Positions 8,472-18,770 of a stretch of 64,000 nt of DNA are shown here, piece after piece. Every line of letters starts with the position of its first letter. The first letter of the stretch is position 1. Below the pieces are notes generated by a model. It saw only the letters and a program-made list of their open reading frames with translations. It made no database searches and was not told where the DNA came from. The DNA lies in the NCBI RefSeq assembly GCF_900163715.1, contig NZ_FWFF01000001.1, positions 310,001-374,000 of the forward strand, given 5' to 3'. The position numbers and the translations under genes are program-made. The DNA is from Brevibacterium yomogidense (GTDB lineage: Bacteria; Actinomycetota; Actinomycetes; Actinomycetales; Brevibacteriaceae).

Positions 8472-11400
8472 CGACGATCGCCAGCGGCTGTGAGATGAAC
8501 ACGCCGCCGCCCGTGATGCCGAACGCCATCGGCAGGAGCGCGAAGATCGTCGCGGCAGCCGTCATGAGGATCGGTCGCAGGCGCAGGCGCGTCCCGTGAA
8601 CCACGGCGTCGTCGAGGTCGAGCCCCTGGTCACGAAGCTTGTTGACCAGGTCGATGAGCACGATCGCGTTCGTCACGACGATGCCGATCAGCATGAGCAG
8701 CCCGATCAGCGCGGGCAGCCCAAGCGGGATGCCGGTCGCCGCCAGCAGGATCACCGCACCGGTCCCGGCCAGCGGCACGGACACCAGGAGGATGAGCGGC
8801 TGCACAAAGCTGCGGAAGGTCGCCACCATGATGAGGAGCACCAGACCGACGGCGATGAGCATCGCGGTGCTCATCTGCGCGAACGATTCGTCCTGCTCCG
8901 CACCGGCACCGGCGAGCCCCACCGTCACACCACCCGGCGTGTCCGTGTCCGCGACCAGCTGCGAGACCTCGGCCGACACGGTACCCAGCGCACCCTCCTC
9001 AGGCGTGACGGCGACCGTGGTCTCACGCTCGCCGTCGGCACGGACGATCGTCGACTGCGTCTCCTCCTCCACGACCTCGGCGATGCTGCCCAGCGTGATC
9101 GCGTCGCCGGTGAGGTCCGGGATCGCCTCCTGCTCGTCGGCCAGCCGCTCCTCCTCCGCGCGGTCCGCTTCCGCGTCCTCCTGCGCGACGATCATGTCGT
9201 CGACCTGCTGCGCGGCGTCGTCGTACCCGGACTGCGCCTGGTCCAGTGCGTCCTCGAGCTCCTCGACCTGTGCATCGATCTGCTCCTGCGGGTCCGGCGG
9301 ACCCTGCGGCGCGCTCGGATTCCGCAGTTCATCGAGCTGCTCGCGCAGATCCTCGACCTGGGTCCCCGCGTCATCGCGCGCCTCACGAGCGGACTCGAGC
9401 TGTTCGGCGGCGTCCTCCTCCGCCTCGCGGGTGGCCTCGTCGGCGCGTGCCTCCTGCTCTTCCGTGAGCGCGTCCTGCGCGTCCTCCTGGGCATTCTGCG
9501 TCTGGACCTCGGTGACCGGCAGCTCGATGTCCTCGATCTCACCCGGCGCCGCGTCGGCGTGGGTGGGCGCGATGAGGATGTCGCGCTCCTCCCCCTCGAG
9601 GTTCACCGTGCCGGCGGGCGTGCCCTCCAGCGCGGCTGCGACGGCGGCACCCACCTCGGCCTGACTGAAGCCCTGGTCCGCGGCGGCCTCCCGGTCGACA
9701 TCGACCCGCAGCATCGGCTGCGTCGACGTCTCGTCGGTGCTCACCGCCGCGACGCCGTCCAGCTGCTCAGCCTGCTCCGCGAGCTGCGCTGCCGCATCGG
9801 CGCGCTGCCCGTCGTCCGTGCCGGCCACCGTCACCTCGACGTCCTGGCTCATGCCCACGGACCCGGCGGAGTCCACGCTCACGTCGCCCACGTCCTCGAG
9901 TCCGTCGATGCCGCCCTGGAGCCTTTCGGCGACGACGGCCGGATCCGCCTCCTCATCGAGTGTGACGGTCAGGGAGTTCGCCGCTCCCCCGCCCGCCGCG
10001 GAGATGTTCGCGACGTAGTCGGTGACGTCCGGATCAGAGCCCAGGACCTCCTCGACCTGCGCGGCGGCCTCGTCGCTCGTCTCCAGGGACGAGCCCGTGG
10101 GCAGGGTCTGCGTGACGTAGAGGGAGTTCTCCCCCTGGTCGCCCAGGAAGTCGGTCTTCAGACCCGTTGCGACCACGCCGGTGAAGAGCAGGACCACCAC
10201 GGCACCGGCGATCGTCCGCCCGGGATGGCGCAGCGACGCCTGGATCGCAGGCAGGAACGCCCGCTGCAGCCGGTCGACGGGATCGGACGCCTCGCCCTCG
10301 TGGGCCGGCAGGACGGAGCCGTGGGCGACCGCGTCCGGCAGCGGGGTCCTCCCCTTCTGCACGCGCTTCGCGTTCTTCGTGTCGATCCGCGCCTGCGCGC
10401 GGGCCCGCCGCTTCTCCGCAGCCGCCTCCTGCTTGGCGTGCCAGACCTCCCACCGCTCATCGAGAGCCGCCTGCTTGGCCGGCTTGAGCGGCTTGGGCCG
10501 GTGGCGGAGGAACCAGTAGCTGAGAGTCGGCACGATCGTCAGAGCGACGAGGAGCGAGGCCAGCAGTGCGAGCGAGACAGTCACGGAGAACGGCCGGAAC
10601 AGCTCGCCCGTGATTCCAGAGACGAACGCGATCGGCAGGAAGACCGCCACGGTCGTGAGCGTGGACGCGGTGATCGCGCCGGCGACCTGCTTGACGGAGG
10701 CGACGATGTCCTCGATCCCCAGCTCCCGGTCGCCCTGTCGCCTGCGGATGTTCTCGATGACGACGATCGAATCGTCGACGACGCGGCCCACTGCGATCGT
10801 GAGCGCGCCCAGCGTGAGGATGTTGAGCGTGTATCCGCCCCACTGCAGGCCGATCATCGCGATGAGCAGCGACATCGGGATCGACACCGCAGCGACGACG
10901 GTCGAGCGGAACGAGCCCAGGAACACGAGGATCACCAGCACCGCGAACAGCAGTCCCAGCCCGCCCTCGACGGACAGGTCGTGGATCGACTGCTCGATGT
11001 AGGGCGCCTGGTCGAAGACTGTGGAGAACTCGACGCCCTCGCCCAGCTCGTCCTGCTTCGCATCGAGGACATCGGCGACGCCGTGGGAGACGGCGACGAC
11101 GTTCGCGTCCTGTTCCTTCGTCACCGACAGCGTCACCGCGTCGCCGCCGTTGGCGCGCGACAGCGTCGTCTGCTCCGCCCGCTCGAGCGTGACGTCGGCG
11201 ATGTCGCCCAGCATGACGGTGCCGTCGACCGTCCGGATGGGCGTGTCCTCGACCGCTTCCAGATCCGACTTGGGAGTGCCGACCTCGACGGCCAGCGAAT
11301 TCGGACCGTCGGTCGTCTCACCGCCGGGGACGACAGTGCCTGCGGCCTCGAGCTCGGAGGTCAGTGTGGTCGCATCGACGCCCGCTTCCTCGGCCTCACC

Positions 11401-11967
11401 GGGCATCAGCTCGATGTGGACCTCGCGCTCGGACTGGCCGGCCACCTCCACGTCACTCACGCCGTCGACGCCCTCCAGGTCCGGGACCAGCAGCGATTCG
11501 ACGTGAGCGGCGAGATCCTCGTCTCCGTTCGCGCTGGTGACGGCAGTCTGGACGACGGGGATCTCGTCGATCGACGTCGGCAGGACCTGGACCTCGGCGG
11601 TCTCCGGCAGATCTGCCCGCACGGACTCGACTGCGGACGCCACCCCGTCCTGGACCTCATCCGCGTCGGCCTCGAACGGCCAGGTCACCGTCGCCGTCGC
11701 CGCCCCGCTGGTCGTCTCCGTCGTCACGGCGTCGACGTCCGCGACCGAGGACAGGGCCGATTCGAGCGGATCCGTCACCGTCTCCTCGACGACCTCCGGG
11801 GAGGCACCGGGCACCGTCGCCTGCACCATCGCGCTGGGCGTGGTCATCGACGGCATCATCTCCTGATTGAGCATGCTCGTCGCGACCACCCCGAAGACCG
11901 CGACCGCGATCGTCGTGAGACCGATGATCAATCGGTTCTTCAGGCTCATTCTGGTGAGTGCAGACAC
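8245..11967 (-). CDS. RND-superfamily efflux permease (HAE1/AcrB-like) with a coiled-coil insertion
   Basis: The 1240-residue protein has the duplicated RND plan: a first membrane helix (LIIGLTTIAVAVFGVVA), a porter domain, and a helix block with GALTIAVGRVVDDSIVVIENI containing the family's paired acidic residues. A second porter domain and helix block (PALIGLLMLIGIVVTNAIVL) follow. It resembles SwrC-type permeases of Gram-positive bacteria, which export drugs or lipopeptides with proton motive force. An extra segment at about residues 815-945, rich in Glu, Ala, Asp and Gln, is predicted to form a coiled coil inside the second porter domain. GTG 11967 was chosen because GGAGA sits 7 nt upstream; ATG 11949 is the alternative. 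No periplasmic adaptor gene is adjacent. Confidence 0.87.
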   Translation of the reverse strand: MSALTRMSLKNRLIIGLTTIAVAVFGVVATSMLNQEMMPSMTTPSAMVQATVPGASPEVVEETVTDPLESALSSVADVDAVTTETTSGAATATVTWPFEADADEVQDGVASAVESVRADLPETAEVQVLPTSIDEIPVVQTAVTSANGDEDLAAHVESLLVPDLEGVDGVSDVEVAGQSEREVHIELMPGEAEEAGVDATTLTSELEAAGTVVPGGETTDGPNSLAVEVGTPKSDLEAVEDTPIRTVDGTVMLGDIADVTLERAEQTTLSRANGGDAVTLSVTKEQDANVVAVSHGVADVLDAKQDELGEGVEFSTVFDQAPYIEQSIHDLSVEGGLGLLFAVLVILVFLGSFRSTVVAAVSIPMSLLIAMIGLQWGGYTLNILTLGALTIAVGRVVDDSIVVIENIRRRQGDRELGIEDIVASVKQVAGAITASTLTTVAVFLPIAFVSGITGELFRPFSVTVSLALLASLLVALTIVPTLSYWFLRHRPKPLKPAKQAALDERWEVWHAKQEAAAEKRRARAQARIDTKNAKRVQKGRTPLPDAVAHGSVLPAHEGEASDPVDRLQRAFLPAIQASLRHPGRTIAGAVVVLLFTGVVATGLKTDFLGDQGENSLYVTQTLPTGSSLETSDEAAAQVEEVLGSDPDVTDYVANISAAGGGAANSLTVTLDEEADPAVVAERLQGGIDGLEDVGDVSVDSAGSVGMSQDVEVTVAGTDDGQRADAAAQLAEQAEQLDGVAAVSTDETSTQPMLRVDVDREAAADQGFSQAEVGAAVAAALEGTPAGTVNLEGEERDILIAPTHADAAPGEIEDIELPVTEVQTQNAQEDAQDALTEEQEARADEATREAEEDAAEQLESAREARDDAGTQVEDLREQLDELRNPSAPQGPPDPQEQIDAQVEELEDALDQAQSGYDDAAQQVDDMIVAQEDAEADRAEEERLADEQEAIPDLTGDAITLGSIAEVVEEETQSTIVRADGERETTVAVTPEEGALGTVSAEVSQLVADTDTPGGVTVGLAGAGAEQDESFAQMSTAMLIAVGLVLLIMVATFRSFVQPLILLVSVPLAGTGAVILLAATGIPLGLPALIGLLMLIGIVVTNAIVLIDLVNKLRDQGLDLDDAVVHGTRLRLRPILMTAAATIFALLPMAFGITGGGVFISQPLAIVVIGGLTSSTLLTLVLVPVLYMLAERQKLRRSARKQAKRSARGTAESNGQDPNGPESAQTEPQQAVRPGSRSDGTD

Positions 11968-12096
11968 AGGGGTTCTCCAGGTCGTGTTCGTGGTTTCGTC
12001 GTGGTCGAGGCTTCGTGCTGAGCGGCCCTGGTCAGCACCGAGGTCAACGGTTCCAGCCTGGTGCTGTTCGCGCGTCCCCCGCACGGGTGATTCCTC

Positions 12097-12112
12097 TCCC
12101 CCTCACGGGGGA
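12097..12112 (-). terminator. Possible hairpin terminator after the ABC permease gene
   Basis: TCCCCC and GGGGGA flank a 4-nt loop just downstream of the permease stop codon at 12140. There is no clear U-run, so function is uncertain. Confidence 0.4.
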
Positions 12113-12139
12113 TTTCCTCCGTCTACGGCCGCGGCCGGG

Positions 12140-13357
12140 TCATCCGCGGCGCAGCGCGTCCTTCCAGGAGACGCGCGAACCGATCCGCAGGATCGACTGC
12201 TCGTACATCCGCGCCCCGATGACGATCGAGGCCGCGGTCGTCGCGATGAGCAGGATGAGCGCGATTACCGGCTCCCACCAGGCCGCGTCGCCCAACAGCA
12301 GCCGCACGGGCATGCCGACCGGCGCGGAGAACGGGATGTAGCTGAGCACGCCCATCAGCAGGGGGCTCTGATTCCCGATCACCACGAGCAGGTAGGGGAT
12401 CATGATGAGGAAGGTGAGTGGTGAGACCGCGCTGGCCACGTCCTCCTGCCGGGAGACGAGCGACGCCGCGCCGGCGTACAGCGACGCCATGAGGATGAAG
12501 CCCACCGCGAAGAGCACCCCGAACCAGATCAGCGACGGCCCCAGCAGGGTGAGGATCTCCCCCTGGCCCGTGAGCGCGAACGCCGCGCTCGCTCCGATCG
12601 CGATGAGTCCGATCTGGGCGAGCGCCAGGACCGCGTTTCCCAGCACCTTGCCGCCCATCAGCACGCGCGGGGACACCGTCGCGAGCAGGATCTCGATGAT
12701 GCGCGTCGCCTTCTCCTCCACCACGCTCTGCGCGATCGTCATGCAGTACATGAGCGCCGCCATGAAGAACATGAAGCCGAAGGCGATCGACAGCACGGTG
12801 CCCAGCCACGGGGGCATCTCACTCGCTGTCAGTACGACGGCCGGCGGGGGGACCGACAGTGCTGCGACGAGGTCTTCGCTCGCCGCCCTGTCGCCCACCA
12901 CCACCGGCGTCTGCGCGTCGGTTCCGTCGATGAGCGTGCCCGCCACGTCGATCTCCGCACCGTCCGGTCCGAAGACCGGCTCGCCGTCCAGCGCGGTGCG
13001 CAGCTCCTCGGCGCTCAGCACGGCTGAGTCCGCGTCGCCGGAGCGCACCTGGTCGAGGGCCTCCCCCGGTGTGGCGGACTCGGTGACCTCGAAGCCGAGC
13101 TCGGGCACCACCGCGGCCGAGGCCGTCGTCGTCACCACCGCCGTGTCGCCTCCCAGCCCGATCCCCCGCCCGCCCATGAGACCCATGACGATGATGCCGC
13201 CGACGATCGCCAGCAGCGTGACCGCGAAGGACACGAGGTAGGCCTTCGATCGCAGCTGGACGAGCATCTCCCGCTTCGCGACGAGCCGCACCGCGTTCCA
13301 CGGCGTGATGCTGTGGCTGGATGAGCTGTGGCTGGGTGAGCTGTGCGTGAGTGACAT
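12140..13357 (-). CDS. ABC-2 type exporter permease (NatB-like)
   Basis: The 405-residue protein begins with a Ser/His-rich stretch encoded by a 15-bp imperfect repeat, then KREMLVQLRSKAYLVSF leading into a first transmembrane helix. A large extracytoplasmic domain of about 170 residues follows, then five hydrophobic segments, the layout of NatB and similar permeases. VEEKATRIIEILLATVSP is the typical cytoplasmic loop of this family. It pairs with the ATPase encoded immediately upstream, so the two probably export a small molecule or sodium. ATG 13357 is preceded by AGGAG at good spacing; an in-frame ATG at 13387 overlaps the ATPase stop and is an alternative start. Confidence 0.85.
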   Translation of the reverse strand: MSLTHSSPSHSSSSHSITPWNAVRLVAKREMLVQLRSKAYLVSFAVTLLAIVGGIIVMGLMGGRGIGLGGDTAVVTTTASAAVVPELGFEVTESATPGEALDQVRSGDADSAVLSAEELRTALDGEPVFGPDGAEIDVAGTLIDGTDAQTPVVVGDRAASEDLVAALSVPPPAVVLTASEMPPWLGTVLSIAFGFMFFMAALMYCMTIAQSVVEEKATRIIEILLATVSPRVLMGGKVLGNAVLALAQIGLIAIGASAAFALTGQGEILTLLGPSLIWFGVLFAVGFILMASLYAGAASLVSRQEDVASAVSPLTFLIMIPYLLVVIGNQSPLLMGVLSYIPFSAPVGMPVRLLLGDAAWWEPVIALILLIATTAASIVIGARMYEQSILRIGSRVSWKDALRRG

Positions 13358-13383
13358 GGGCGTCTCCTGGTGGATAGCGGATC

Positions 13384-14265
<882 letters not shown>

Positions 14266-14509
14266 CGGGACTCCTCTGAGGATGGAGGTGTGCCGATCGC
14301 CTCGCTGAGCGATCCGCACCGTATGCCTCCACGCTAGGGATCGGCGAGGGTGAGCGGATCGGCCGCAGGAACGAGATCGCGCGAGTGCCGCGTCATCCTC
14401 ACGGCTGAGGACCGGAGTCCGATGTCCGCCGATGGGATGAGGTCAGCCGAAAGGGTGAGTTCACCGGCGCTGAGAGGTCGCCGGCGGTGCGACGCCCGAC
14501 CCGGTCCGG

Positions 14510-15310
14510 TCACCGGTCGGGTGAGATCACCCGGTGCTCGTAGGCGAAGATCACCGCGTGGATGCGGTCGCGGACGCCCAGCTTCGCCAGGAGGTTGGAC
14601 ACGTGGGTCTTGACCGTCGCCTCCGACACGAACAGCTCCTTCGCGATCGTGGTGTTGCTGAGGCCCCGGGCCACGCCGTCCAGCACCTCGCGCTCGCGAC
14701 CTGTCAGCCGGGTGAGCTCCACCGGTTCGCCGGCAGCGGCCGGTGCGGGTACCCGGGGCACGGATCCCGGGCCGGGACCGGGGGCCGGGCCGGGACCGGG
14801 TGCCTGCGCCGATCCGGGGACGCCTGACCATTCGTGCGCGGCGTCACCCCGGCGCATCGCTGCGATGACCGACATCGTCACCTGCGGATCGATGAGCGCG
14901 TCACCGTGGTGCACCGTGCGGATCGAGTCGACCAGCACCGCAGGAGGCGAGTTCTTGAGCACGAAGCCGCTGGCGCCCGCACGCAGCGCGGCCTGGACGA
15001 CGGTGTCGTCGCGGAACGTCGTGAGCACGATGACGCGGGCATGCACGGCGTCCGAGGCGAGGAGTGCTCGCGTCGCCTCGATGCCGTCCATCACCGGCAT
15101 CTGCACGTCCATGCAGATGACATCGGGGGCGAGCTCGTGGGCCGCCCGGACGGCCTCCGCTCCGTTCTCCGCCTCGCCCACGACCTCGAACCCCGGTTCG
15201 AGGTCGAGCAGCGCCCGGAACCCCGCTCGCACCAGGTCGTGGTCGTCGACCAGGAGCACCCGCACGGGGCTCGAGGATTCCTTCGTCTCATCCACGGGCC
15301 ATCGTCCCAT
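14510..15310 (-). CDS. NarL/LuxR family response regulator
   Basis: The 266-residue protein has an N-terminal receiver domain ([16 protein letters not shown], phosphoacceptor Asp in [14 protein letters not shown], Thr in VLTTF, Lys in FVLKNSP). Its C-terminal LuxR-type helix-turn-helix reads [18 protein letters not shown] and [15 protein letters not shown]. Between them lies an unusual low-complexity linker made of Pro-Gly-Ala repeats (about residues 155-185). The start at ATG 15310 overlaps the end of the kinase gene; GTG 15295 is an alternative. With the kinase it forms a DesK/NarL-type system whose signal is unknown. Confidence 0.9.
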   Translation of the reverse strand: MGRWPVDETKESSSPVRVLLVDDHDLVRAGFRALLDLEPGFEVVGEAENGAEAVRAAHELAPDVICMDVQMPVMDGIEATRALLASDAVHARVIVLTTFRDDTVVQAALRAGASGFVLKNSPPAVLVDSIRTVHHGDALIDPQVTMSVIAAMRRGDAAHEWSGVPGSAQAPGPGPAPGPGPGSVPRVPAPAAAGEPVELTRLTGREREVLDGVARGLSNTTIAKELFVSEATVKTHVSNLLAKLGVRDRIHAVIFAYEHRVISPDR

Positions 15311-16775
15311 CCTCGATCCTCTCGCCGCCTCGCGTGGGGACGCGCAGCAGCACCCTGAACCCTCGCGGGTCCCGTGCGCCGACAGTGAGCGTGCCGCCCA
15401 CCGCATGCGCACGTTCGCGCATGCCGACGATCCCGCGCCCACCACCAGCGAGAACACTTCCACCGTTCCCGAGGTCGTCGGGGACCCTGTCTGCGGGGCC
15501 GACGCCGTCGTCGGTGACGTCGAGTTCGATCCAGTCCTCATCGAAGCGCAGCCGTACGTCCGCCGAGGCCACGGGCCCCGCATGCTTGCGCACGTTCGTG
15601 AGCGCCTCCTGCAGCACTCGATAGACCGTGAGCTCGACCGTGCTGATGACCGACTCCGGGCTCTCGCCGTACTGCTGGAAGCTGACAGTCATCCCGGACT
15701 CCGTGACGCTGTCGACGAGTGCGGGGATCTGCGCGAGCGTCCTGGTCGACGGAGAGTCGACAGTGGGGAGGGACAGGGCCTCCGGCGCTGTCCCCTCATC
15801 CTCGCTGCGGAGGGTCACGAGGACGCTCTGCAGCTCCTCGACCGCTTCCCGCGCGCTCACCTCGACGCGTTCCATCGCCGTCGTGACGGACTCCGGGACG
15901 TCCCGACTGTCCGTACTCACCTCGAGGGTGCGCCGGGCCACCGCAGCCTGGACGCCCATGAGTGACACATGATGCGCCACCGAATCGTGCAGTTCGCGTG
16001 CGATGCGGAGCCGGTCCAACCGCACTGCCTGCTCCGCCAGCTGCGCACGGCTGCGCTCCAGTTCGACGACCTGCGCGTCCATCGTCGCGCGCTGCCCCGC
16101 CCGCAGGTACTCGCTGTTGCCCAGCCAGAGCGCTCCCACGTAGAAGAGGACGTTGAGGATCGAGGCCCACAGTCCGAACGCGGCGTTCTGCTCGATGCTC
16201 GCGTCCGGGGCCCCAACCGAGGATCCTACGACGACGCCCACGAACGTCGACGACAGCATCGCGAGGGTGATGAGGATGCGCAGCACCGTGACTGCAGTGC
16301 GCCGTGCACTCCACGCACCGGCCGAATACAAGAGGTAGAAGTAGACATAGGGCGTGAGGAACTGCTCGAGGTAGCCGACGCCGAGCGACACCAGGAACGC
16401 TGCTGTGCACCACGCCAGGGCGAACTGTGGAGCCACCCGGCGGAGCGCCACCGCCAGCCCCATCGCCGCGGGGAAGAGGATCCGCATCCACGGCGGCTGG
16501 TCGACGTCGATCGTTCCGGAGACTTCGAGGATCCCCGACCCCAAGACCGACCAGTGCGAGACGGCGATCGTCATGGCGACCAGCACCCCGACGGCCACAT
16601 CCCGGCGCACCCCGTCACGTCCCGGCTGCGGTCGCGTCCATCCGGCCGGAGCACTGCCGTCGACAGCCGTGAGCAGACCCCACAGTCGTGAGAACGGACC
16701 GCGTTCCACGGCCTCGCTCGCCACCGCGCGTCCGTCGGTGCCCGTGCGCGCTGCCGACGCCGCCGATGTGGTCAT
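15288..16775 (-). CDS. Sensor histidine kinase (HisKA_3 family)
   Basis: The 495-residue kinase has about six hydrophobic segments in the first 210 residues, a short coiled linker, then the dimerisation/phosphoacceptor helix [18 protein letters not shown]. The C-terminal HATPase domain contains [12 protein letters not shown] and [16 protein letters not shown]. It overlaps the response regulator gene by 23 nt, so the two are translated together. The multi-helix sensor region suggests it senses membrane or envelope state. ATG 16775 begins the protein; the gene is divergent from the GPP34 gene, with a 62-bp gap between starts. Confidence 0.9.
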   Translation of the reverse strand: MTTSAASAARTGTDGRAVASEAVERGPFSRLWGLLTAVDGSAPAGWTRPQPGRDGVRRDVAVGVLVAMTIAVSHWSVLGSGILEVSGTIDVDQPPWMRILFPAAMGLAVALRRVAPQFALAWCTAAFLVSLGVGYLEQFLTPYVYFYLLYSAGAWSARRTAVTVLRILITLAMLSSTFVGVVVGSSVGAPDASIEQNAAFGLWASILNVLFYVGALWLGNSEYLRAGQRATMDAQVVELERSRAQLAEQAVRLDRLRIARELHDSVAHHVSLMGVQAAVARRTLEVSTDSRDVPESVTTAMERVEVSAREAVEELQSVLVTLRSEDEGTAPEALSLPTVDSPSTRTLAQIPALVDSVTESGMTVSFQQYGESPESVISTVELTVYRVLQEALTNVRKHAGPVASADVRLRFDEDWIELDVTDDGVGPADRVPDDLGNGGSVLAGGGRGIVGMRERAHAVGGTLTVGARDPRGFRVLLRVPTRGGERIEDGTMARG

Positions 16776-16837
16776 GCGGCAAGGCTAGAGCAGACGGCAC
16801 GCTCGCGGATCCGTCGCAGGGATGAGATTCTGGTGCC

Positions 16838-17542
16838 ATGACGCCTGAGACCCACGGATCCGACGGCCTCCTCATCGTCGAGGACCTCGCGCTGCTGCTG
16901 GCCGACGACGCGTCCGGGACCCCCGCCGGTGCCGCCACCCTCCACTACTCGCTCGGCGGCGCGCTGCTGGTGGAGCTCGCACTGCTGGGACGCGTTGAAG
17001 CAGAGGAGGGCTCGTGGCGGTCGCGCACGACGCTGCGCGCGATCGGTGATGGGCCTCTGCCGGACCCACTGCTGCAGGAGGCGTACGACGCCATCGCAGA
17101 GAAGCCGCGGGCCGTGTCCTCCATCCTGCTCACCATCGGCAGCGGATTATGGGAGCCGCTCGTCGACCGACTGGTGGAGCGCGGTCTGCTGGAGCAGAAG
17201 AAGTCCAGGTTCCTGGGGATCTTCCCCACGACCTCGCACCCGGCGACCGACGACCCGTACGAGCCCGCGCTGCGGGCCCGCGTCGCCTCCGTGCTCGAAG
17301 GAGAGGATCCGGATGATCCGCGGACCGCCGGCCTCGTGGCGCTGATCTCCGCGAGCGGCACCCTGCCCAGCCTCCATCCGCAGCCGCGATGGTCCGGGAC
17401 AGTCCACGACCGCGGCAAGGAGTTCGAGAAGGGGGACTGGGGCGCGAAGGCCACGGCGGCAGCCGTCACCCGAGCCACGACCGCCGTCACCGCGGGCAGC
17501 ATCGCCGCAGCCATCGCAGCGGCGACGACCGCGACCAGATGA
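16838..17542 (+). CDS. GPP34 family phosphoprotein (GOLPH3-like)
   Basis: The 234-residue protein matches the GPP34 domain: LLIVEDLALLLADD at the start, YSLGGALLVELALLGRV, and WEPLVDRLVERGLLEQKK in the middle. Eukaryotic GOLPH3 binds phosphatidylinositol-4-phosphate; bacterial members are common in actinomycetes and their role is unknown. The last 30 residues (TRATTAVTAGSIAAAIAAA) could form a short hydrophobic, membrane-associated helix. It stands alone, divergent from the sensor kinase and convergent with the hydratase. A weak hairpin (GGGCC/GGCCC, 17562-17575) follows the stop. Confidence 0.8.
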   Translation: MTPETHGSDGLLIVEDLALLLADDASGTPAGAATLHYSLGGALLVELALLGRVEAEEGSWRSRTTLRAIGDGPLPDPLLQEAYDAIAEKPRAVSSILLTIGSGLWEPLVDRLVERGLLEQKKSRFLGIFPTTSHPATDDPYEPALRARVASVLEGEDPDDPRTAGLVALISASGTLPSLHPQPRWSGTVHDRGKEFEKGDWGAKATAAAVTRATTAVTAGSIAAAIAAATTATR

Positions 17543-17620
17543 CGCTGCGGTCCTGTTCGACGGGGCCGAACGGCCCGATCACGCCGGTCAGTCAGAGCAC
17601 GCCGAACTGACCAACCGCGC

Positions 17621-18451
17621 TCAGGTGAACTGCACGCGCACCTCGCCCATCCCCTGGTAGTCGGCGATGACGGCGTCCCCGGCGCTGACCGGGATGGGCC
17701 GGGTGAAGGACCCCGACAGCAGGAGTGAGCCTGCGGGGATCTCCTCTCCCCGTTCGGCGAAGCGGTTCGCCATCCAGGCGGCGCTGGCCGCGGGGTGGCC
17801 CAGGACGGCTCCGGACACTCCCGTCTCCACGATCGCCCCGTTGATGGTGAGCTTCGCACCGATCCACGACAGGTCGAAGGCCGCGGGATCGAACTCCTCA
17901 GCGCCACGGACCACAGCACCCAGTGCCGCGTTGTCGCTGATGGTGTCCACGACGGTCATGCCGTCCTCGACGAAGTGGCAGTCCAGGATCTCCAGGGACG
18001 GCACCACGCACGCCGTCGCCGCGAGGATGTCCTCCGCCGTAAACGCGCCGTCCGCGCCGGAACCCTGACCGGGCACCAGCGCGGAGGCGAGAAGGAAGGA
18101 GAGCTCCACCTCCACACGCGCGTTGTTCCACGCGGTCGCCCGCACCGTCGAACCGGCTGCGAGGATCTGGTCCTCGAAGATCACGCCATAGTCGGGTTCG
18201 TCGAGGCCGAACGCCTGCTGCATCGCAACGGACGTGAGGCCGATCTTGAAGCCCGCGACCCGTCCGCCCTCAGCTTCACGGCGTGCGCGCCACAGTCGCT
18301 GGACCTCGTAGGAATCCGACACCGTCATCGCGGGATGCCTCCGGCTCGCGGGAGCGATCCTGGCCCCCGTGCGCGCAGCCTCGGCGAGCTCATCCACGAG
18401 CGCCGCCACCTGTGCGTCAGTCAGTCCCCTGTGGGACACGTCCATCGTCAT
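17621..18451 (-). CDS. 2-keto-4-pentenoate hydratase / fumarylacetoacetate hydrolase-fold protein (HpcG/MhpD-like)
   Basis: The 276-residue protein fits the hydratase family of meta-cleavage pathways: GFKIGLTS near residue 75, a metal-binding region RVEVELSFLL, the SLEILDCHF segment, and GHPAASAAWMANRF near the C-terminus. Such enzymes add water to 2-hydroxypenta-2,4-dienoate or 2-oxohept-3-enedioate using a divalent metal. ATG 18451 follows AAGGGTGG. It is divergent from the TRAP transporter operon, which suggests that the transporter may import a related carboxylate; no other pathway gene is adjacent. Confidence 0.83.
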   Translation of the reverse strand: MTMDVSHRGLTDAQVAALVDELAEAARTGARIAPASRRHPAMTVSDSYEVQRLWRARREAEGGRVAGFKIGLTSVAMQQAFGLDEPDYGVIFEDQILAAGSTVRATAWNNARVEVELSFLLASALVPGQGSGADGAFTAEDILAATACVVPSLEILDCHFVEDGMTVVDTISDNAALGAVVRGAEEFDPAAFDLSWIGAKLTINGAIVETGVSGAVLGHPAASAAWMANRFAERGEEIPAGSLLLSGSFTRPIPVSAGDAVIADYQGMGEVRVQFT

Positions 18452-18485
18452 CGATCCACCCTTCGCGGCTCTGTGAGTCTCCACA

Positions 18486-18499
18486 CACAACAGATTGTG
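18486..18499. promoter_or_regulatory. Small inverted repeat in the hydratase/TRAP divergent region
   Basis: CACAA and TTGTG are separated by 4 nt, 35 nt upstream of the hydratase start. It is a weak operator candidate. The 319-bp gene-free stretch 18452-18770 otherwise holds only the promoter-like sequence at 18658-18685. Confidence 0.3.
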
Positions 18500-18657
18500 A
18501 GGTCTCGCACAGACATCAAGTCCCAGCATCCACCTAATGCCAGCATATTGCATGGAATCCGGTCATAGGACGCATCATTCACCACGCGTCCGTCATGAAT
18601 GCGAGCCGCTTCTGATATGACCCGTTTCGGCTGATCGAGCGGTCGACTTAAGAGACG

Positions 18658-18685
18658 TTGAGCCACGTCACAGGTTGGGTAGCAT
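18658..18685 (+). promoter_or_regulatory. Possible sigma-70 type promoter of the TRAP operon
   Basis: TTGAGC and TAGCAT are spaced 16 nt apart, ending 85 nt before the permease start codon. The match is moderate and was found by eye. Confidence 0.35.
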
Positions 18686-18770
18686 TGCCGTCGTTCTTCA
18701 CGAGTTCACCGGCGTCAGCCGGTCTCTCGCACCCCACAAACGGACCTGTTCCCTCAACGGAGAGGTGCCC

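Noticed and set aside
8596-12021. Very long open frame on the plus strand opposite the RND exporter
   Set aside because: Its translation is Arg/His/Asp/Gln-rich without any domain, while the minus strand encodes a complete RND permease. High GC leaves antisense frames open.
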